NCBI GenBank assembly: GCA_020633335.1
Contig: JACKDU010000008.1
Location: forward strand, 186,001 to 250,000
Length of the DNA: 64,000 nucleotides
Reading direction: 5' to 3'
DNA from: Myxococcales bacterium
Lineage (GTDB): Bacteria > Myxococcota_A > Polyangia > Nannocystales > Nannocystaceae
Shown here: positions 32,251 to 39,703 of the stretch, piece after piece
Numbering within the stretch: the first letter of the stretch is position 1
Layout of the letters: each line of letters begins with the position of its first letter
Translations under genes and position numbers: made by a program
Notes under the pieces: generated by a model
Told to the model about the DNA's origin: nothing
Database searches by the model: none
The model's input: only the letters and a program-made list of their open reading frames with translations

Positions 32251-33396
32251 CTACTCGGCGCCGAAGCCCGCGCAGACGTCGAGCACCACGTCGACCGCGT
32301 CCTCGAAGCCGGGGACGTAGGAGGGCTCGCAGAGGCTGATCAGGTGGCGGTGGTCGAAGTACGACGCGAACTCGTGGAGGAGGACGCTCCCCGACTTGGT
32401 CTCCGGCGGGCAGACCGCGTCGGGCTGGTCGCGGTCGGAGATCACGGTGATCACGGTGACCGCGTCCTGATCGCCGCCCTTGGCGTCGAGGACCATGTCG
32501 GCCCAGACCTTGGGGTTGTAGGGCGAGTCCTCGCCGCCGTAGAAGACGACGGTGAGGACCAGGAGCGCGTCGTCGCGGAGGAAGCCCTCGTTGCAGCCGC
32601 CGGGCTGGTTCATCGCCGACGAGAGCGCCTGGGCGCTCCCCCAGCCGACGTAGGTCCGCCAGTCGCCGCTGGTCCCGAGATCGGCGATGCACTCGAAGGC
32701 GCCGACGATGTCGGGCTCCTCGCTGGTGATGTAGCGGCGGCCGCCGGCGAGCTCGCAGGGGGCGTTGGTCGCCCCCTTGCCGGCCGGGAAGAGGACGCCG
32801 GCGCCCTCGGCCGTGTCGCAGTAGGGCGGCACCTCCTGCTCGTGGACGTACCAGCACGGGTAGTCGGGGGCGTCGATCGCCGCGCAGCCGCCGTCGACCG
32901 GGCACTCCTGGATCGGGCACTTGAGCGAGCCCCAGCCGCCGTTCGCGTTGGCCACCAGGACGTGGACGTCGAAGTCGTCGAAGGCCTCCTCGATCCCGGT
33001 GATCAGCCCGGGCAGCGACTTCTGGAGCTGCGGGAGGAAGGGCTCGATGTCCCAGGAGTTGGCGATCGCGAAGACGAAGTCGATCTTGCCGCCGCAGCCG
33101 GCGGGGGCGCTCCCGAGGTCCTCGCGGACGCCGACGTCGAGGAGCGGGAGGTCGGCGCCGCTCGCCGAGCCGCCGACGCTCGCCTCGGTGGTCGCGCCCG
33201 TGGTCGCGCCCGTGCCCGTGCCCGCGCCGCTGGTCGACCCGGCGCCGCCCGTCGAGCCCGCGCCGCTCGACGCGCTCGTCGGGTCACCGGCGCCGAGGGT
33301 GGTGGTCGCCGCCGGCCCGCCGGTGCAACCAGCGAGGGTCAGGGCGACGGCGAGGGCGACGCTCCGCGGCGGCGCGAGCGAGCGCTGACGAGCCAT
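32251..33396 (-). CDS. VWA-like secreted lipoprotein
   Basis: A 381-residue lipoprotein (lipobox LAGC near residue 24) with a Gly/Ala/Ser/Thr linker to about residue 85. The mature domain resembles von Willebrand A-like proteins abundant in myxobacteria (GKIDFVFAIANSWDIEPFLP, FDVHVLVANANGGWG, ALLVLTVVFYGGED). The metal-site motif DxSxS is changed to IANSWDI, so classical MIDAS metal binding is doubtful. About ten Cys suggest disulfides. The ATG at 33396 follows TACACT by seven bases. It converges on the Hint gene with 14 bp between stops. Confidence 0.78.
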   Translation of the reverse strand: MARQRSLAPPRSVALAVALTLAGCTGGPAATTTLGAGDPTSASSGAGSTGGAGSTSGAGTGTGATTGATTEASVGGSASGADLPLLDVGVREDLGSAPAGCGGKIDFVFAIANSWDIEPFLPQLQKSLPGLITGIEEAFDDFDVHVLVANANGGWGSLKCPIQECPVDGGCAAIDAPDYPCWYVHEQEVPPYCDTAEGAGVLFPAGKGATNAPCELAGGRRYITSEEPDIVGAFECIADLGTSGDWRTYVGWGSAQALSSAMNQPGGCNEGFLRDDALLVLTVVFYGGEDSPYNPKVWADMVLDAKGGDQDAVTVITVISDRDQPDAVCPPETKSGSVLLHEFASYFDHRHLISLCEPSYVPGFEDAVDVVLDVCAGFGAE

Positions 33397-33403
33397 GCGC
33401 GAA

Positions 33404-33409
33404 AGTGTA
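33404..33409 (-). promoter_or_regulatory. predicted -10 element, leaderless start
   Basis: TACACT on the minus strand ends 7 nt before the ATG at 33396. Confidence 0.5.
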
Positions 33410-33502
33410 CATCAGGCCCCAGGAGGCCGCTAGCCCAGGAAATCAGCCGAATTGGCGATCCGAGAGTCGCCGCGCGTACGTCGATTTCACTCGGCGTGCC
33501 TC

Positions 33503-33871
33503 CTAGCGCGGCCAGGGGACCAGTCGATCGGCGATCTCCCAGCAGCGCCCCAGCACGAGGCTCGCCCGCGGCGTCCGCACCCGGTCGGAGTCGTTGTGGA
33601 TCTCGACCCTGCGCCCGTCGAGCTCGACCCGGAGCCGCTCCTCGCCCATCGCGTAGAAGTCCCCGACGACGAGGGCCTGCTCCTCCTGGCGGACGGACGC
33701 CGCGAGCTCCCGGAGGGCCGCGAGCTCGGACGCGTCGAGCGCTCCGCTCGCCCTCTCCCGGAACTCCCCGCGCCAACGCTCGACCTCGACGGTCCCCGCG
33801 CTCAGCGAGACCGTGACCCGACCGCACCCGTAGCCGCTCAGCACCTCGGCGAAGACCCGCTCTTCCGACAC
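33503..33871 (-). CDS. small cytoplasmic protein, unknown function
   Basis: A 122-residue protein without signal peptide, beginning MSEERVFAEVLSGYGCGRVT. The pattern of strands (VTVSLSAGTVEVERWRG, RLRVELDGRRVEIHND) flanking one amphipathic helix (ASELAALRELAASVRQEE) suggests a compact alpha/beta fold. No family is recognised. GTG start at 33871 follows TAGCGT by six bases. A degenerate TGTCC-TCAC-GGGCA element lies upstream at 33922-33935. Confidence 0.7.
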   Translation of the reverse strand: MSEERVFAEVLSGYGCGRVTVSLSAGTVEVERWRGEFRERASGALDASELAALRELAASVRQEEQALVVGDFYAMGEERLRVELDGRRVEIHNDSDRVRTPRASLVLGRCWEIADRLVPWPR

Positions 33872-33877
33872 GCCCGC

Positions 33878-33883
33878 ACGCTA
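33878..33883 (-). promoter_or_regulatory. predicted -10 element, leaderless start
   Basis: TAGCGT on the minus strand ends 6 nt before the GTG at 33871. Confidence 0.5.
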
Positions 33884-34013
33884 TCACCATCCGGCGCCGC
33901 CAGCCTTGGCGGCGCCTCGCCTGTCCTCACGGGCAGCCGAGCTGCGCGAGCGCGCGCCGGGCCGCCGCGGTCGGCTTCGCGCGCTCGCGGGTCGATCTCT
34001 CGGTGGCGCGGCC

Positions 34014-34505
34014 CTAGCCCGCCGGCGTCCAGGCGTCGTACTTCGCCGCCGGCTCGGGCCCGGCGAAGACCTGGACCGCGACCAGGCGGGCGTCGCCGTT
34101 CTGGAAGGAGACCAGGGCGTTGGCGGGCATGTAGACCGCGGAGCCCGGGCTGATCGCGTAGGCCTTGCCGTCGATCACCAGATCGCCGCTCCCCTCGAGG
34201 ATGTAGAGGTACTCCTCGGTCGCGTCGCGGTGCTCGGGGACCGCCCCGCCGGCGTCGAGCTCGAGGCGGGCGAGGAAGGCGTTCTCGCCGCGGGCGTAGA
34301 TGAAGACCTCGCCCTTGCCGTTGGGGGCCCGCCGGCGCTCGGCCTCGCCGGCCGCGACCACCAGGCGGGGCGCGGACGCGGCCGCGCTCTCCTTCGCATC
34401 GGCGTCGGCCGGCAGCGGCGTCGCCTCGCTGGCGACCGAGGTCACGGCCGCCGACGCGCAGGCGCCGAGGAGAAAGGCGATGACGATGGCGAAGCGCGGG
34501 CTCAT
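34014..34505 (-). CDS. cupin-domain lipoprotein
   Basis: A 163-residue protein with a lipobox (LLGAC near residue 16), a short Ala/Ser/Asp linker and a single cupin_2 barrel. Cupin motif 1 is seen around GGAVPEHRDATEEYLYILEGSG (one His and one Glu kept) and motif 2 around GSAVYMPANALVSF, where the usual His is replaced. Metal binding is therefore uncertain. A GGAGG ribosome binding site precedes the ATG at 34505. It is divergent from the small lipoprotein gene at 34676. Confidence 0.82.
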   Translation of the reverse strand: MSPRFAIVIAFLLGACASAAVTSVASEATPLPADADAKESAAASAPRLVVAAGEAERRRAPNGKGEVFIYARGENAFLARLELDAGGAVPEHRDATEEYLYILEGSGDLVIDGKAYAISPGSAVYMPANALVSFQNGDARLVAVQVFAGPEPAAKYDAWTPAG

Positions 34506-34644
34506 GGTCGACCTCCACGGCGACGCTACCACGCAGGGCGCAGCTCGGGGCGCCGACGGGCCTGCCGGGGGGCATGCCCGCCCACGCAGGCCGCTCCGAG
34601 GCGCTCGCCGCAGCGTTGGCGCGCGCCAGGCCCTCGACCCGGAC

Positions 34645-34675
34645 CGGGTCCCTGGGTCACTCTTCCCGGGACCCG
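34645..34675 (+). promoter_or_regulatory. inverted repeat abutting a start codon
   Basis: CGGGTCCC and GGGACCCG are perfect 8-base arms with a 15-nt spacer. The right arm ends immediately before the ATG at 34676. It may be an operator or a leader hairpin. Confidence 0.4.
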
Positions 34676-35089
34676 ATGCCCCGACGAGCCTCCGCCCCCC
34701 TCGCCGCCCTCCTCCTCCTCGCCGCCTGCGCCAACGTCGGCCCCGCGGGCAACGAGGAGCTGCCCCGCGGCATCGCCCCCGGCGATCAGGCGCCGATGAC
34801 CGACCGCGAGGCGACCCGCGAGGCCGCCGACCGCGAGGCCCACGTCGGCGCCGCCCATGCCCCGCAGCCGCGCGGCGAGGGCTCGGTCGCGATCCCGCCG
34901 GGCTCGAGCGCCCGCAGCGACAAGTGGCAGCCCCGCGAGGGCGACACCGACGGCGCTGAGGGTGAGGGCGTCGAGGGCGAGGGCATCGACACCGAGGGCG
35001 GTGAGGGCGAGGGCGAGGGTGAGGGCGAGATCCCCGTCGTGCCCAGCGCGGCGGAGGTCGGCGGCGGCGGGCCGGCCGATCGCCCCTGA
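34676..35089 (+). CDS. small acidic Gly/Glu-repeat lipoprotein
   Basis: A 137-residue lipoprotein (lipobox LLAAC near residue 17). After a charged middle region, residues about 92-120 are a Glu-Gly repeat (GEGVEGEGIDTEGGEGEGEG) and the protein ends in a Gly/Ala/Pro tail. No folded domain is recognisable; it looks intrinsically disordered. Its start is set by the ATG after the inverted repeat. It converges on the next gene, and the palindrome TGAGCGCGCTCA at 35087-35098 contains both stop codons. Confidence 0.7.
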   Translation: MPRRASAPLAALLLLAACANVGPAGNEELPRGIAPGDQAPMTDREATREAADREAHVGAAHAPQPRGEGSVAIPPGSSARSDKWQPREGDTDGAEGEGVEGEGIDTEGGEGEGEGEGEIPVVPSAAEVGGGGPADRP

Positions 35090-35095
35090 GCGCGC

Positions 35096-35557
35096 TCACC
35101 TGCGACCGTCAGGGGCCGCGCCGTCCGCCGCCCACCCGAGCGGCAGATCGTCATCGTCGTCGTCCGGCTCCGGCTCCGGATCGACCGGATCATCCGGACC
35201 GTGATCGGGCTGGAGGTAGGTCGCCAGCCCCAGGTCCGCCGCCATGTCGTCTGGATGCTCCTCCGACGCCTCCGGCGCCGCGCCGTCCGCCGACGACCCG
35301 AGCGACGGGAGGTCGTCGCCGCCCTGCCCGGGATCGTCCGGATCGTGGTCGGGCTGGAGATACGTCGCCAGCCCCAGGTCAGCCGCCGCGTCGTCGGCCT
35401 CGCCGGCCTCGTCGTCGTCGATCGCCTCGTCGCTCTCTTCGAACTCGATCGGATCGAGCGTGTCCATGTCCCCGGGATCGCAGGCGATCGCGGACGCGAC
35501 CAGGAGCCAGAGCGGAACCATGAGCCGACAGAGCGGCCGGAGATGCAGCGTACGCAT
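35096..35557 (-). CDS. acidic lipoprotein with two copies of a 45-residue module
   Basis: A 153-residue lipoprotein (lipobox SAIAC near residue 26). The mature part is very acidic and contains the module AADLGLATYLQPDHxPDDP, then DDLPxLG and ADGAAP, twice (about residues 57-98 and 107-150), separated by EASEEHPDD. No family is recognised. The repeated Tyr-Leu-Gln-Pro-Asp-His core within acidic spacers suggests calcium binding or repeated peptide presentation, which is inference. The ATG at 35557 is chosen for the signal peptide. Confidence 0.7.
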   Translation of the reverse strand: MRTLHLRPLCRLMVPLWLLVASAIACDPGDMDTLDPIEFEESDEAIDDDEAGEADDAAADLGLATYLQPDHDPDDPGQGGDDLPSLGSSADGAAPEASEEHPDDMAADLGLATYLQPDHGPDDPVDPEPEPDDDDDDLPLGWAADGAAPDGRR

Positions 35558-35701
35558 GGTGAACCTCGTCTCGGGAGGCTGCGGCGTCGCACCTCGACGC
35601 CCGCGCCCCCTCTCCCCTGAGGTCAACGGCGCCGCGACTTCAATTCACCGACCGCGATCTTGTTCTCCTGCAGGTGTGAGCGCGCGACCGCGAGCGCGTC
35701 G

Positions 35702-36298
35702 CTAGCCCGGCAGCCAGGCGATCGCGTCGTCGACCGGCCGGCTGCGGACCAGCGCGCGGCGGGTGCTGGCGATCGCCTTGCGCGCGTCGTCGGCGAGCGT
35801 GGGCGGGATCCGCAGGCGCTGCCCCGAGCCCTCGAGGCGGACGCCGCCGGTCCAGAGGTCGCGGCGGATCCGCTGGATCGCGTCGATCCCGAGGCGGCGG
35901 TGCTCGCCGTAGCGGGGGACGTCGAGGATCGCCCCGTCGGTGACGATGATCAGGCGGAGCGAGATCGCCTCGCGGACGAGGACCGCGAGCACCGGCGAGA
36001 AGAGGGCGGCGAGCGGCGGCCAGAGGGTCTCCCAGCCCTGCAGCCAGAAGTCGGGGGCGAAGGCGGTGACCAGCGCGAGGATCGCCGCGCAGATCCCCGC
36101 GACCGCGAGCACCGGCCGGATCGCGATCGCCTCCTTCTCGTTCCACCAGACCAGCGCCTCGCCCTGACGGAGGAGCATCGCCAGCTCGAGCGGCAGGGTC
36201 CCAGGCGAGGGAGGCGCCCCGGGGGCGAGGCTGCGGGGGCCGCCCGGGGTGCCCGCCGGCGGGTCGCTCTTGCCGCCCTCGATCAGCCGGAGGCTCAC
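35702..36298 (-). CDS. membrane protein with PH-like domain, coupled to aroC
   Basis: A 198-residue protein. A Pro/Gly-rich N-terminus precedes two membrane helices (AIRPVLAVAGICAAILALV and PLAALFSPVLAVLV). The C-terminal half is a bacterial PH-like fold (LIIVTDGAILDVPRYGEHRRLGIDAIQRI). The GTG start overlaps the aroC stop as GTGA, indicating translational coupling. Proteins of this kind (bPH_2/YdbS-like) are poorly characterised; the link with aromatic synthesis is positional only. Confidence 0.75.
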   Translation of the reverse strand: MSLRLIEGGKSDPPAGTPGGPRSLAPGAPPSPGTLPLELAMLLRQGEALVWWNEKEAIAIRPVLAVAGICAAILALVTAFAPDFWLQGWETLWPPLAALFSPVLAVLVREAISLRLIIVTDGAILDVPRYGEHRRLGIDAIQRIRRDLWTGGVRLEGSGQRLRIPPTLADDARKAIASTRRALVRSRPVDDAIAWLPG

Positions 36299-37395
36299 GG
36301 GGCCCCCTCGATCCGGGCGATGCGCGCCCGCAGCATGTGATCGCAGAGGACCAGGGCGACCATCGCCTCGACCATCGGCACCGCCCGCGGGAGCACGCAG
36401 GGATCGTGGCGACCCTTCGCCTGGAAGGTCACCGACTCGCCCTCGCGCGTGACGGTCTCCTGCGGCTTGAAGATCGTCGCCACCGGCTTGAAGGCGACCG
36501 CGAGGCGGATCGTCTCGCCGTTGGAGATCCCGCCCTGGATCCCGCCCGAGTGGTTGGTCCGGGTGCGCACCCGGCCCCCCTCGGCGTAGAAGGGGTCGTT
36601 GTGCTCCGAGCCCCGGAGGCGGGTCGCCGCCATCCCCTCGCCGATCTCGAAGGCGCGGGTCGCCGGCAGGCTCATGAGCGCGCCGGCGAGGTCGGCGCTG
36701 AGCTTGCCGAAGACCGGCGCGCCCCAGCCGGCGGGGACCCGGCGGGCGACGCAGCGGACCACGCCGCCGACGGTGTCGCCGCCCTGGCGGGCGGCGTCGA
36801 TCGCCGCGCTCATCGCCGCCGCCGCCGCGGAGTCCGGGCAACGCACCTCGGCCTCATCGACCATGTCCCTTGAGACAGCCTCTTCGTCGACCGCGGCGGC
36901 GCGGATCCCCGCGACCTCGTCGACCCAGGCGACGATCTCGATCCCGTGGAGGGCGGCGAGGAGATCCTCGGCGAGCGCGCCGGCGGCGACCCGGGCGACG
37001 GTCTCGCGGGCCGAGGCCCGGCCGCCGCCCGCGGCCTCGCGGAGGCCGTAGCGGGCCTCGTAGGTGTAGTCGGCGTGGGAGGGGCGGTAGAGGCGGGCGA
37101 GGTCGTCGTAGTGGCGCGAGCGCGCGTCCTTGTTGGCGAAGATCATCGCGATCGGCGTCCCCAGGGTGAGCCCGCTCTCCGAGTGGACCCCGCTGAGGAG
37201 CGTCGGCGCGTCGGCCTCCTGGCGCGGCGAGGTCAGCCTCCCCTGCCCCGGCCGCCGACGCGCGAGCTGGGCGGCGATCCGCGCGTGCGGGAAGGGGTGA
37301 CCGGCCGGGCAGCCGTCGACGATCACCCCGAGGCCGCCGCCGTGCGACTCGCCGAAGGTCGTGACCCGAAAGACATGTCCGAAGGTGTTGCTCAC
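36295..37395 (-). CDS. aroC: chorismate synthase
   Basis: A 366-residue enzyme that converts 5-enolpyruvylshikimate-3-phosphate to chorismate with reduced FMN. Signatures: TFGESHGGGLGVIVDGCPAG at the N-terminus, RPSHADYTYEARYG near residue 105, GRASARETVARVAAGALAE, GGDTVGGVV and the C-terminal SGGIQGGISNGETI with AFKPVATI. Start GTG at 37395 overlaps the upstream hydrolase stop as GTGA. Codons GGA CAT GTC TTT near the start and GCT GTC TCA AGG at 36864 are atypical and match the palindrome family found elsewhere. Confidence 0.97.
   Translation of the reverse strand: MSNTFGHVFRVTTFGESHGGGLGVIVDGCPAGHPFPHARIAAQLARRRPGQGRLTSPRQEADAPTLLSGVHSESGLTLGTPIAMIFANKDARSRHYDDLARLYRPSHADYTYEARYGLREAAGGGRASARETVARVAAGALAEDLLAALHGIEIVAWVDEVAGIRAAAVDEEAVSRDMVDEAEVRCPDSAAAAAMSAAIDAARQGGDTVGGVVRCVARRVPAGWGAPVFGKLSADLAGALMSLPATRAFEIGEGMAATRLRGSEHNDPFYAEGGRVRTRTNHSGGIQGGISNGETIRLAVAFKPVATIFKPQETVTREGESVTFQAKGRHDPCVLPRAVPMVEAMVALVLCDHMLRARIARIEGAP
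36864..36877. repeat. TGTC-N6-GACA palindrome inside aroC
   Basis: TGTCCCTTGAGACA is translated on the minus strand with the codons GCT GTC TCA AGG GAC ATG, of which GCT, TCA and AGG are rare in this window. Confidence 0.75.
37362..37377. repeat. 16-bp direct repeat at the aroC 5' end
   Basis: TGACCCGAAAGACATG is identical to 28248-28263. It is followed by TCCGAAGG, giving GACATGTCC as in other family members. Confidence 0.5.
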
Positions 37396-38291
37396 TCCGC
37401 CCTCCCCTCCGCGCCCGCGCCCGCGCCCGCGTCCGGTCGATCGAGGAAGTCGAGGACCCGCGCCCGCCAGGCCTCGGGCGCCTCGATCGGGATCGTGTGG
37501 CCGACCCCCGGGAGGATCCCCCACTCGGCGCCGCCCGGGCGGGCGAAGGCGGCGGCGAGGCCCTCGAGGTCGGCCGCCGGCGCGACCCGATCGAGCTCGC
37601 CGACCAGGAGGAGGGTCGGCGCGGCGATCCGCGGCGCGAGGCGGAGCGGGGCGTGGGGCGCGTCGGGGCCGTCGTCGAGGGTCGCCTCGAAGAGCGCGCG
37701 GATCCCCTCGTAGTCGTTGCGCTGGACCGTCGCCTTGATCATCGGCTCGATCATGTGGGCGTAGCGCTCGAGGTAGGCGGGCCCGAGGATGTCGGTGAGG
37801 CTGACCCAGGCCAGCGCCTCGAGGTCGCCGGTGCGCAGCGCCTCGCGCCAGGCGCGGACGATCAGGCGGCCGACCACCCCGCGGCCGGCGCTGACCCCCG
37901 AGACCACCAGGCGACGGACGCGGGCGGGCGCCTCGGCGGCGATCGCCAGGGCCATCCGGCCGCCGAAGGAGAAGCCGCAGAGGTCGACCGGGCCGGCGAT
38001 CTCGAGGGCCCCCAGGAGCGCCTCGAAGTCGGCGACGTGGACCGCCGGCGAGACGTCGTCGACCGAGAGCGCGCGCTGCCCCTGGCCCCGGGCCTCGTAG
38101 ACGATCACCTGGCGGGCGGCCGCGAGCGCCCGGATCTGCCCGCTCCACGAGGTGAGCGTCTGGGTCATCCCGCCGATCACGACGAGCGGCGGCGCGGCCC
38201 CCGGGGCCTCCAGCGGCCCCCGTCGATCGACGCGGAGCTGACCCACGCCGCCGGGCGAGGCGCGATCGGGGACGCGGATCCACTCGGGCAT
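37392..38291 (-). CDS. alpha/beta hydrolase in the aroC operon
   Basis: A 299-residue alpha/beta hydrolase. The oxyanion strand is LVVIGGMTQTLTSW, the nucleophile elbow is LCGFSFGGRMAL with Ser, the acid lies in LLLVGELDRVAPA and the His in GVGHTIPIEAPE. Length and motifs resemble 3-oxoadipate enol-lactonase and MenH-type enzymes. Immediate coupling to chorismate synthase (GTGA overlap) makes a chorismate-derived pathway such as menaquinone synthesis conceivable, but there is no direct evidence. The ATG at 38291 follows TACCCT by eight bases. Confidence 0.85.
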   Translation of the reverse strand: MPEWIRVPDRASPGGVGQLRVDRRGPLEAPGAAPPLVVIGGMTQTLTSWSGQIRALAAARQVIVYEARGQGQRALSVDDVSPAVHVADFEALLGALEIAGPVDLCGFSFGGRMALAIAAEAPARVRRLVVSGVSAGRGVVGRLIVRAWREALRTGDLEALAWVSLTDILGPAYLERYAHMIEPMIKATVQRNDYEGIRALFEATLDDGPDAPHAPLRLAPRIAAPTLLLVGELDRVAPAADLEGLAAAFARPGGAEWGILPGVGHTIPIEAPEAWRARVLDFLDRPDAGAGAGAEGRAE

Positions 38292-38299
38292 CGGCGCCC

Positions 38300-38305
38300 A
38301 GGGTA
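38300..38305 (-). promoter_or_regulatory. predicted -10 element for the hydrolase-aroC operon
   Basis: TACCCT on the minus strand ends 8 nt before the ATG at 38291. Confidence 0.45.
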
Positions 38306-38417
38306 GCCCCCCGCGCCGCTCCCGACCAGATCGGCGGAGGCGGGGACGAGGGCGCACCTCGCGGAGCCGCCCGCCCCTGGCGACCCCTGGGGCGTGGCGG
38401 GGCGCGCCGCGGGCTGC

Positions 38418-38423
38418 TAGAAA
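38418..38423 (+). promoter_or_regulatory. predicted -10 element for slyX
   Basis: TAGAAA ends 9 nt before the ATG at 38433. The last base deviates from TAnnnT. Confidence 0.35.
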
Positions 38424-38432
38424 TCCCCGCCG

Positions 38433-38666
38433 ATGCCTGACGATCCGAGCGCCGACCGCGTCCGCGCCCTCGAGGAGCGCCTCGTCGACCTCGAGGTCCG
38501 CTTCGCCTTTCAACAGCAGACGCTCGAGGACCTCGACGTGGTGGTCCGCGAATTCGCCGGCCGGGTCGAGGCCCTCGAGCGCGACCTCGCCGAGCTCCGG
38601 GCGCTCGCCCCCGCCGCCGCGCCGCCGCTCGGCGAGCCCTCCAGCGATGACTTCAGCGCCCTCTAG
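38433..38666 (+). CDS. slyX: SlyX family protein
   Basis: A 77-residue coiled-coil protein. The order ALEERLVDLEVRFAFQQQTLEDLDVVVREF matches the SlyX consensus (ExRLxxLExRxAFQExxIExLN). The rest is a Pro/Ala tail. Function in the family is unclear. It overlaps the start of the next lipoprotein gene by 20 bp, so the two are probably co-translated. Confidence 0.85.
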   Translation: MPDDPSADRVRALEERLVDLEVRFAFQQQTLEDLDVVVREFAGRVEALERDLAELRALAPAAAPPLGEPSSDDFSAL

Positions 38667-39087
38667 CCCGCGCCTCGCGCTCGCCCTCGGCGCCCTCCTG
38701 GCGCTCTCCTGCCGCCGCGCGACGCCGCCCCCCGACGACCCCGAGCGGACGCCGGCGATCTTTGTCGACCCGGGCTCGCCCGATCCCCACGTCCCCGCGC
38801 CCGAGGGCAGCGCGACCGGCGACCCCGAGGCCGCGCCCCCGGACGACCGCCCCCACGTCGAGATCCGCGGGATCGCGCCCGACGAGGAGACGCCTGACTT
38901 CAAGGGCACCCTCGAGGAGATGGCCGGCGATCCCCCGAGCCGCGAGCGCGAGGGGGTCGCCGGGGTCGCCACCTGCGAGGGCGGCGCCCGCCAGGTCGGC
39001 GAGTCGTGGAAGGTGAAGTGCAACACCTGCACCTGCGGGCCGAGCGGCGAGTCGACCTGCACGCTGATGGCCTGCATCGGCGACTAG
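38647..39087 (+). CDS. lipoprotein with VWC/pacifastin-like Cys motif
   Basis: A 146-residue lipoprotein (lipobox LALSC near residue 22) with a Pro/Asp/Glu-rich middle. The last 40 residues carry six Cys in the order C-x14-C-x2-C-x-C-x8-C-x4-C, seen as VKCNTCTCGPSGESTC. This is the spacing of pacifastin and von Willebrand C-like modules, small disulfide domains known from animal inhibitors and from some myxobacterial surface proteins. A protease inhibitor role is speculative. Its ATG lies inside the slyX reading frame. Confidence 0.72.
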   Translation: MTSAPSSPRLALALGALLALSCRRATPPPDDPERTPAIFVDPGSPDPHVPAPEGSATGDPEAAPPDDRPHVEIRGIAPDEETPDFKGTLEEMAGDPPSREREGVAGVATCEGGARQVGESWKVKCNTCTCGPSGESTCTLMACIGD

Positions 39088-39157
39088 CGCGGCAGACACG
39101 CCGAAGTGGCCGTCCACTGCGACGGGCCGCCAACGGGAGAAGGCGCTCGATGGCCTG

Positions 39158-39703
39158 CTAGCAGACGACCGGAGAGTCGGGCGCCGCCGGCTCGGTGCTC
39201 AACGGCCGCCAGTCGTCCATGCCGGGCAAGCTCCAGGCGTCGATGCTGTACTGGCGCACCCGGTAGTCGCGGAGCGCGACGTAGGTGATCGCCCCGACGC
39301 AGCCCCAGCCGAGGATGATCTCGTTCTCCTCGGCGTCCGGGCCGATGTAGCCCTGCCCCGCCTGGCAGAGCGAGGGGATCAACGGGCGTCCAGGCGGCGC
39401 CCCAGAGCTCCGCTGGATCGCGTCGGCGACCAGATCCGCCTTCCGCCCGCTCGAGATCGAGGGGTCCGCGATCTCCTCGCCGTGGATGCACCAGAAGGGG
39501 TACGCCGCGACGAGCGAGCAGGTCCAGACGCGGACCGTACCGTTGGTGATGTCGAGGTAGCCCTTGGCCTGGTCGAGGGTTGTCGCGATGTAGAGCCCGC
39601 TCCAGTCGTTCGCCCCGCCGCCGGTCGTCCACTGCGTCCCGGGGGTCATGCGATAGCCCAGGAGACCCGCGCCCCCCGTGATAAGTTGTGCACTCACTGG
39701 CAT
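39158..39703 (-). CDS. accessory-cluster protein, possible ADP-ribosyltransferase-like fold
   Basis: A 181-residue protein with no signal peptide. It begins MPVSAQLITGGAGLLGYRM after a strong GGAGAGGTGGAG ribosome binding site. The order GYRM(T), then SGLYIATTLDQAKGYLD near residue 35, then DAEENEIILGW near residue 125 resembles the Arg/His - Tyr-x-T...QAxxY - Glu layout of DUF3990/PARP-like ART folds. This is weak, motif-level evidence. Six Cys are present. It is the last gene of a five-gene cluster and overlaps the sulfotransferase-like gene by 10 bp. Confidence 0.65.
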   Translation of the reverse strand: MPVSAQLITGGAGLLGYRMTPGTQWTTGGGANDWSGLYIATTLDQAKGYLDITNGTVRVWTCSLVAAYPFWCIHGEEIADPSISSGRKADLVADAIQRSSGAPPGRPLIPSLCQAGQGYIGPDAEENEIILGWGCVGAITYVALRDYRVRQYSIDAWSLPGMDDWRPLSTEPAAPDSPVVC

